From positions 212,651 through 276,650 of the forward strand of contig BMQD01000011.1 in the NCBI GenBank assembly GCA_014647935.1: a stretch of DNA of 64,000 nt. The letters run 5' to 3'. A model generated the notes under the pieces. The model was not told where the DNA came from and searched no databases. It saw nothing but the letters and a program-made list of their open reading frames with translations. A program made the position numbers and the translations under genes. Below, piece by piece: positions 61,907 to 64,000 of this stretch (its first letter is position 1; each line of letters opens with the position of its first letter). The stretch is from Planomonospora parontospora. Lineage in GTDB: Bacteria; Actinomycetota; Actinomycetes; Streptosporangiales; Streptosporangiaceae.

Positions 61907-62616
61907 CGCAGGGGCACGCCGGCCAGCCGCCGCACCTCGTTGGACATGTGCGACTGGTCGGCGTAGCCGCTGGCCAGCGCCACCTCGGCCAGCCCGGCCC
62001 CGCGCCGGGCCAGCCGGACCGCCCGCTGGAACCGGACGACCCGCTGCAACGTCTTGGGACCGTACCCGAACGCCCGCACGCACCGCCGGTGCAGCTGCCG
62101 CTCGCTGAGCCCGAGATCCCGGGCGACCTCCCCGACGCTCCGCCCGGTCCGCAGCGCCTCGGCGACCACCGGCGCGGCCGGGTCCGGCCCTGGCGTCGCA
62201 CGCAGCCGTACGGCCAGCGACTCCTGGACGGCCCCGAGGACGTCACGGACGTCTCCGTCGCCCGCGGTCCCGGCGGCTGCAATCGCGGCGGACACGGCCT
62301 CGGCGTCCAGTCCCGGCAGTCCGCCGAGGTCGGTCAGCGGCACCCGCAGGTCCCGCAGGGCCTCGACCGGCACTCCGAGCGCCTCGCCCACCGCGCCCGG
62401 CCGGAACCGGATCCCGGTGTAGCGGTCGCCCGGGGACATGGCGACCGGCATCGGCCCGGTGTCGGGCCCGGCCACGTGCGGCCCGCGCGGGCCCCAGACC
62501 AGGTCGACGCATCCGTCCGGCACGACCAGCCCGGTGCCGCCGGACGCCGTGACGCGCGTCCAGACGCAGACGAGCCGGTCGGCGAGGACGGGGTCGGGGG
62601 CCCACTCGCGGTACAT
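61885..62616 (-). CDS. AraC family transcriptional regulator
   Basis: The 243-residue protein has an N-terminal ligand-type domain (MYREWAPDPVLADRLVCVWT; DUF6597-like) and a C-terminal AraC HTH: SVGEVARDLGLSERQLHRRC ... LAEVALASGYADQSHMSNEV. ATG 62616 is chosen because TACCCT six bases upstream looks like a leaderless -10; a longer frame to 62688 is less likely. That -10 overlaps the stop of the AI-2E-type gene. Targets are unknown. Confidence 0.87.
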   Translation of the reverse strand: MYREWAPDPVLADRLVCVWTRVTASGGTGLVVPDGCVDLVWGPRGPHVAGPDTGPMPVAMSPGDRYTGIRFRPGAVGEALGVPVEALRDLRVPLTDLGGLPGLDAEAVSAAIAAAGTAGDGDVRDVLGAVQESLAVRLRATPGPDPAAPVVAEALRTGRSVGEVARDLGLSERQLHRRCVRAFGYGPKTLQRVVRFQRAVRLARRGAGLAEVALASGYADQSHMSNEVRRLAGVPLRQLVSRP

Positions 62617-62620
62617 GGCA

Positions 62621-63754
62621 TCAGGGTACGGCGGAGGCCCCGGGGGGAGGCGCGGTTCCCGGTTCCGCGGGCGGGGCGGACCCGTCACCGGAGGAGGCGC
62701 GATCGCGTTCCCCCTCGGCAGGGAGCTCTCCGGAGACGAGCGCCGCGGCCCACCCGCCGCGCGGATCGCCGTCGATGAGCACGGCGCGGACCAGCAGGCT
62801 GAGCGGGATGGCCAGCAGGGCGCCCAGAGGGCCGAGCACGAAGGCCCAGACGATGAGGGACAGGAACGTCACGGTCGTGGACAGGCCGACCGCGTCGCCG
62901 AGGAACTTGGGCTGGACGAGCGACTGGACCACGAAGTTGATCGCGATGTAGGCGGCGATCACCAGGAGCATCGTCTCGAATCCGCCCTCCAGCAGGCCGA
63001 GCAGGGCGGGAGGGATGAGCCCGATGACGAAGCCGATGTTCGGGATGTAGTTGGTGATCAGGGCGAGGACGCCCCACAGGAGGGGGAGCGGGACGCCCAG
63101 CGCCCAGAGCGCGGCGGCGTCCAGCGCGGCGCAGACGAGGCCGAAGACCGTGGAGACGACCAGGTAGCGGCGGGTCTTGTGGGCGAAGTCGTCGAGCGCG
63201 GCGACGAGCTTCGGCCGGGAGGCCCGGCCGTGGGCGAGGACCTTGGAGAAGGAGCGCGCGTCCAGGCACATGGCGAGCAGCAGGACCACGATGAGGACCA
63301 GGCCGGAGAAGGCGCCGAGCAGTCCGGAGGCGAACCCCTGCACGAAGGTGAAGACCTTGCCCGGGTCGAACGACCTGATCGCCTGGTCGATCTGCTTTCC
63401 GCCGATCCCCAGCCGGGCGGCGAAATCCCGCAGTTGGGCGACGATCTCACCGAACTGGTCGCCGTAGGTGGGGGCCAGGCCGGCCAGCTGCGCGACGGAG
63501 AGGGTGAGGACGGCCATCATGCCGAGCAGCACGACCAGCACGATGGCCAGCGGGACCGCGACCTGCAGCCAGCCGGGGGCGCCGCGCGCGTCGAGCCGGG
63601 TCCTGACGGGGGAGACCGCCATGACGAGCACCAGCGCGAGGAGTACGGGGCCGAGGATGGAGCCGACCGCCTTGAAGCCGGCCAGCGTGACCACGGCACC
63701 CGCCGTGCAGAGCAGCAAGACCAGTGGCCGGGGGAGCACTCGTTGATCTGTCAC
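62621..63754 (-). CDS. AI-2E family permease
   Basis: The 377-residue protein has seven or eight membrane helices and the AI-2E/PerM block FGLVCAALDAAALWALGVPL, LITNYIPNIGFVIGLIPPAL and FVVQSLVQPKFLGDAVGLST. The C-terminal 35 residues are Pro/Ala/Gly rich. Members export small molecules or act as Na+/H+ antiporters; specific substrate is unknown. It ends four bases before the AraC-type gene on the same strand. Confidence 0.87.
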   Translation of the reverse strand: MTDQRVLPRPLVLLLCTAGAVVTLAGFKAVGSILGPVLLALVLVMAVSPVRTRLDARGAPGWLQVAVPLAIVLVVLLGMMAVLTLSVAQLAGLAPTYGDQFGEIVAQLRDFAARLGIGGKQIDQAIRSFDPGKVFTFVQGFASGLLGAFSGLVLIVVLLLAMCLDARSFSKVLAHGRASRPKLVAALDDFAHKTRRYLVVSTVFGLVCAALDAAALWALGVPLPLLWGVLALITNYIPNIGFVIGLIPPALLGLLEGGFETMLLVIAAYIAINFVVQSLVQPKFLGDAVGLSTTVTFLSLIVWAFVLGPLGALLAIPLSLLVRAVLIDGDPRGGWAAALVSGELPAEGERDRASSGDGSAPPAEPGTAPPPGASAVP

Positions 63755-63809
63755 GTCCGGTACCTACCCAGGGGGCGGAGAACACGTCTCGGCCGGGGAC
63801 GCGGCTGAT

Positions 63810-63838
63810 TTGACGGGGGTGTGGGTCGTACATATAGT
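63810..63838 (+). promoter_or_regulatory. Canonical sigma-70 promoter (P1)
   Basis: TTGACG (63810-63815) and TATAGT (63833-63838) have a spacer of exactly 17 bases. This is the best promoter in the window. It points right, off the edge. Confidence 0.75.
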
Positions 63839-63848
63839 TCACAGGCCC

Positions 63849-63891
63849 GAGGGGGTCGGCGGAGATCGCCGAGGACCTCGGGAACCCCCTC
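63849..63891 (+). other. Leader hairpin after P1
   Basis: GAGGGGGT (63849-63856) pairs with ACCCCCTC (63884-63891), enclosing a CGGCG/CGCCG helix. It belongs to the leader transcribed from P1. Confidence 0.5.
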
Positions 63892-63936
63892 TGATCAGCT
63901 TCTTCGGTGGGACGCGTGCGTCCCGGCGAAATCCGG

Positions 63937-63966
63937 TTCGACACGAACGGGATGTCGAGGTAAGTT
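63937..63966 (+). promoter_or_regulatory. Second promoter (P2) of a probable rRNA operon
   Basis: TTCGAC (63937-63942) and TAAGTT (63961-63966) have 18-base spacing. The following GTTGCCCCGGAAACGGGGC forms a hairpin with a GAAA loop. Tandem promoters with a GTAAGTTAGAG-type leader resemble actinobacterial rRNA operon starts. Confidence 0.5.
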
Positions 63967-64000
63967 AGAGGGGTTGCCCCGGAAACGGGGCGGTTCCGGT

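Overview
The window is a high-GC (roughly 70 percent), densely coded actinobacterial chromosome segment. The block rplS - two lepB - DUF2469 - yraN - comM - dprA - M23 peptidase - rpsB - tsf - pyrH - frr - cdsA - rlmN is the conserved actinobacterial housekeeping order. Accessory content (three secreted GH18 chitinases, a WD40 Ser/Thr kinase, DivIVA-like proteins, SUFU-domain protein) points to a filamentous soil actinomycete, most likely Streptosporangiales; the genus is inference only.

Layout. 1-14150: translation, secretion, DNA uptake and lipid-precursor housekeeping genes with clear hairpin terminators, a structured rpsB leader and a duplicated pyrH-frr spacer. 14244-19945: lipoprotein, membrane-tethered kinase with a seven-bladed propeller, an ABC exporter pair and a double-DivIVA protein. 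19997-27796: a polyamine (putrescine-type) module: Lrp regulator divergent from an aminobutyraldehyde-type dehydrogenase, then potA-D-B-C and an FAD amine oxidase; potA carries a frameshifting internal deletion. 27918-36387: alpha/beta hydrolase, DUF418 membrane protein, propionyl-CoA synthetase, quinone oxidoreductase and a PEP-synthase/rifamycin-phosphotransferase-like enzyme. 36618-37237: two gene remnants fused head to head. 37241-48652: mainly membrane proteins, an acyl-ACP desaturase under a double palindrome, a GT4 glycosyltransferase, DedA and a NarL-type two-component pair with twin dyads between them. 48848-54134: three-chitinase cluster behind a 17-bp palindrome. 54210-59812: nitrate-type MFS transporter and a three-gene set (polytopic membrane protein, MoxR ATPase, VWA/metallopeptidase protein). 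59982-63754: PhzF, alpha-alpha toroid protein, AraC regulator and AI-2E-type permease. 63810-64000: strong promoters and leader resembling the start of an rRNA operon lying just off the right edge.

How genes work together. The polyamine module couples import (PotABCD) to oxidative conversion toward GABA (amine oxidase plus dehydrogenase), probably under the divergent Lrp protein. The chitinases share a signal-peptide / binding-module / GH18 plan with different binding modules, suggesting complementary attack on chitin. The MoxR and VWA genes overlap by one base and almost certainly act as a chaperone-effector pair comparable in architecture to RavA-ViaA. Recurrent features of the window are leaderless starts (a TANNNT box 6-9 bases before the start codon) and short direct duplications at convergent gene ends.
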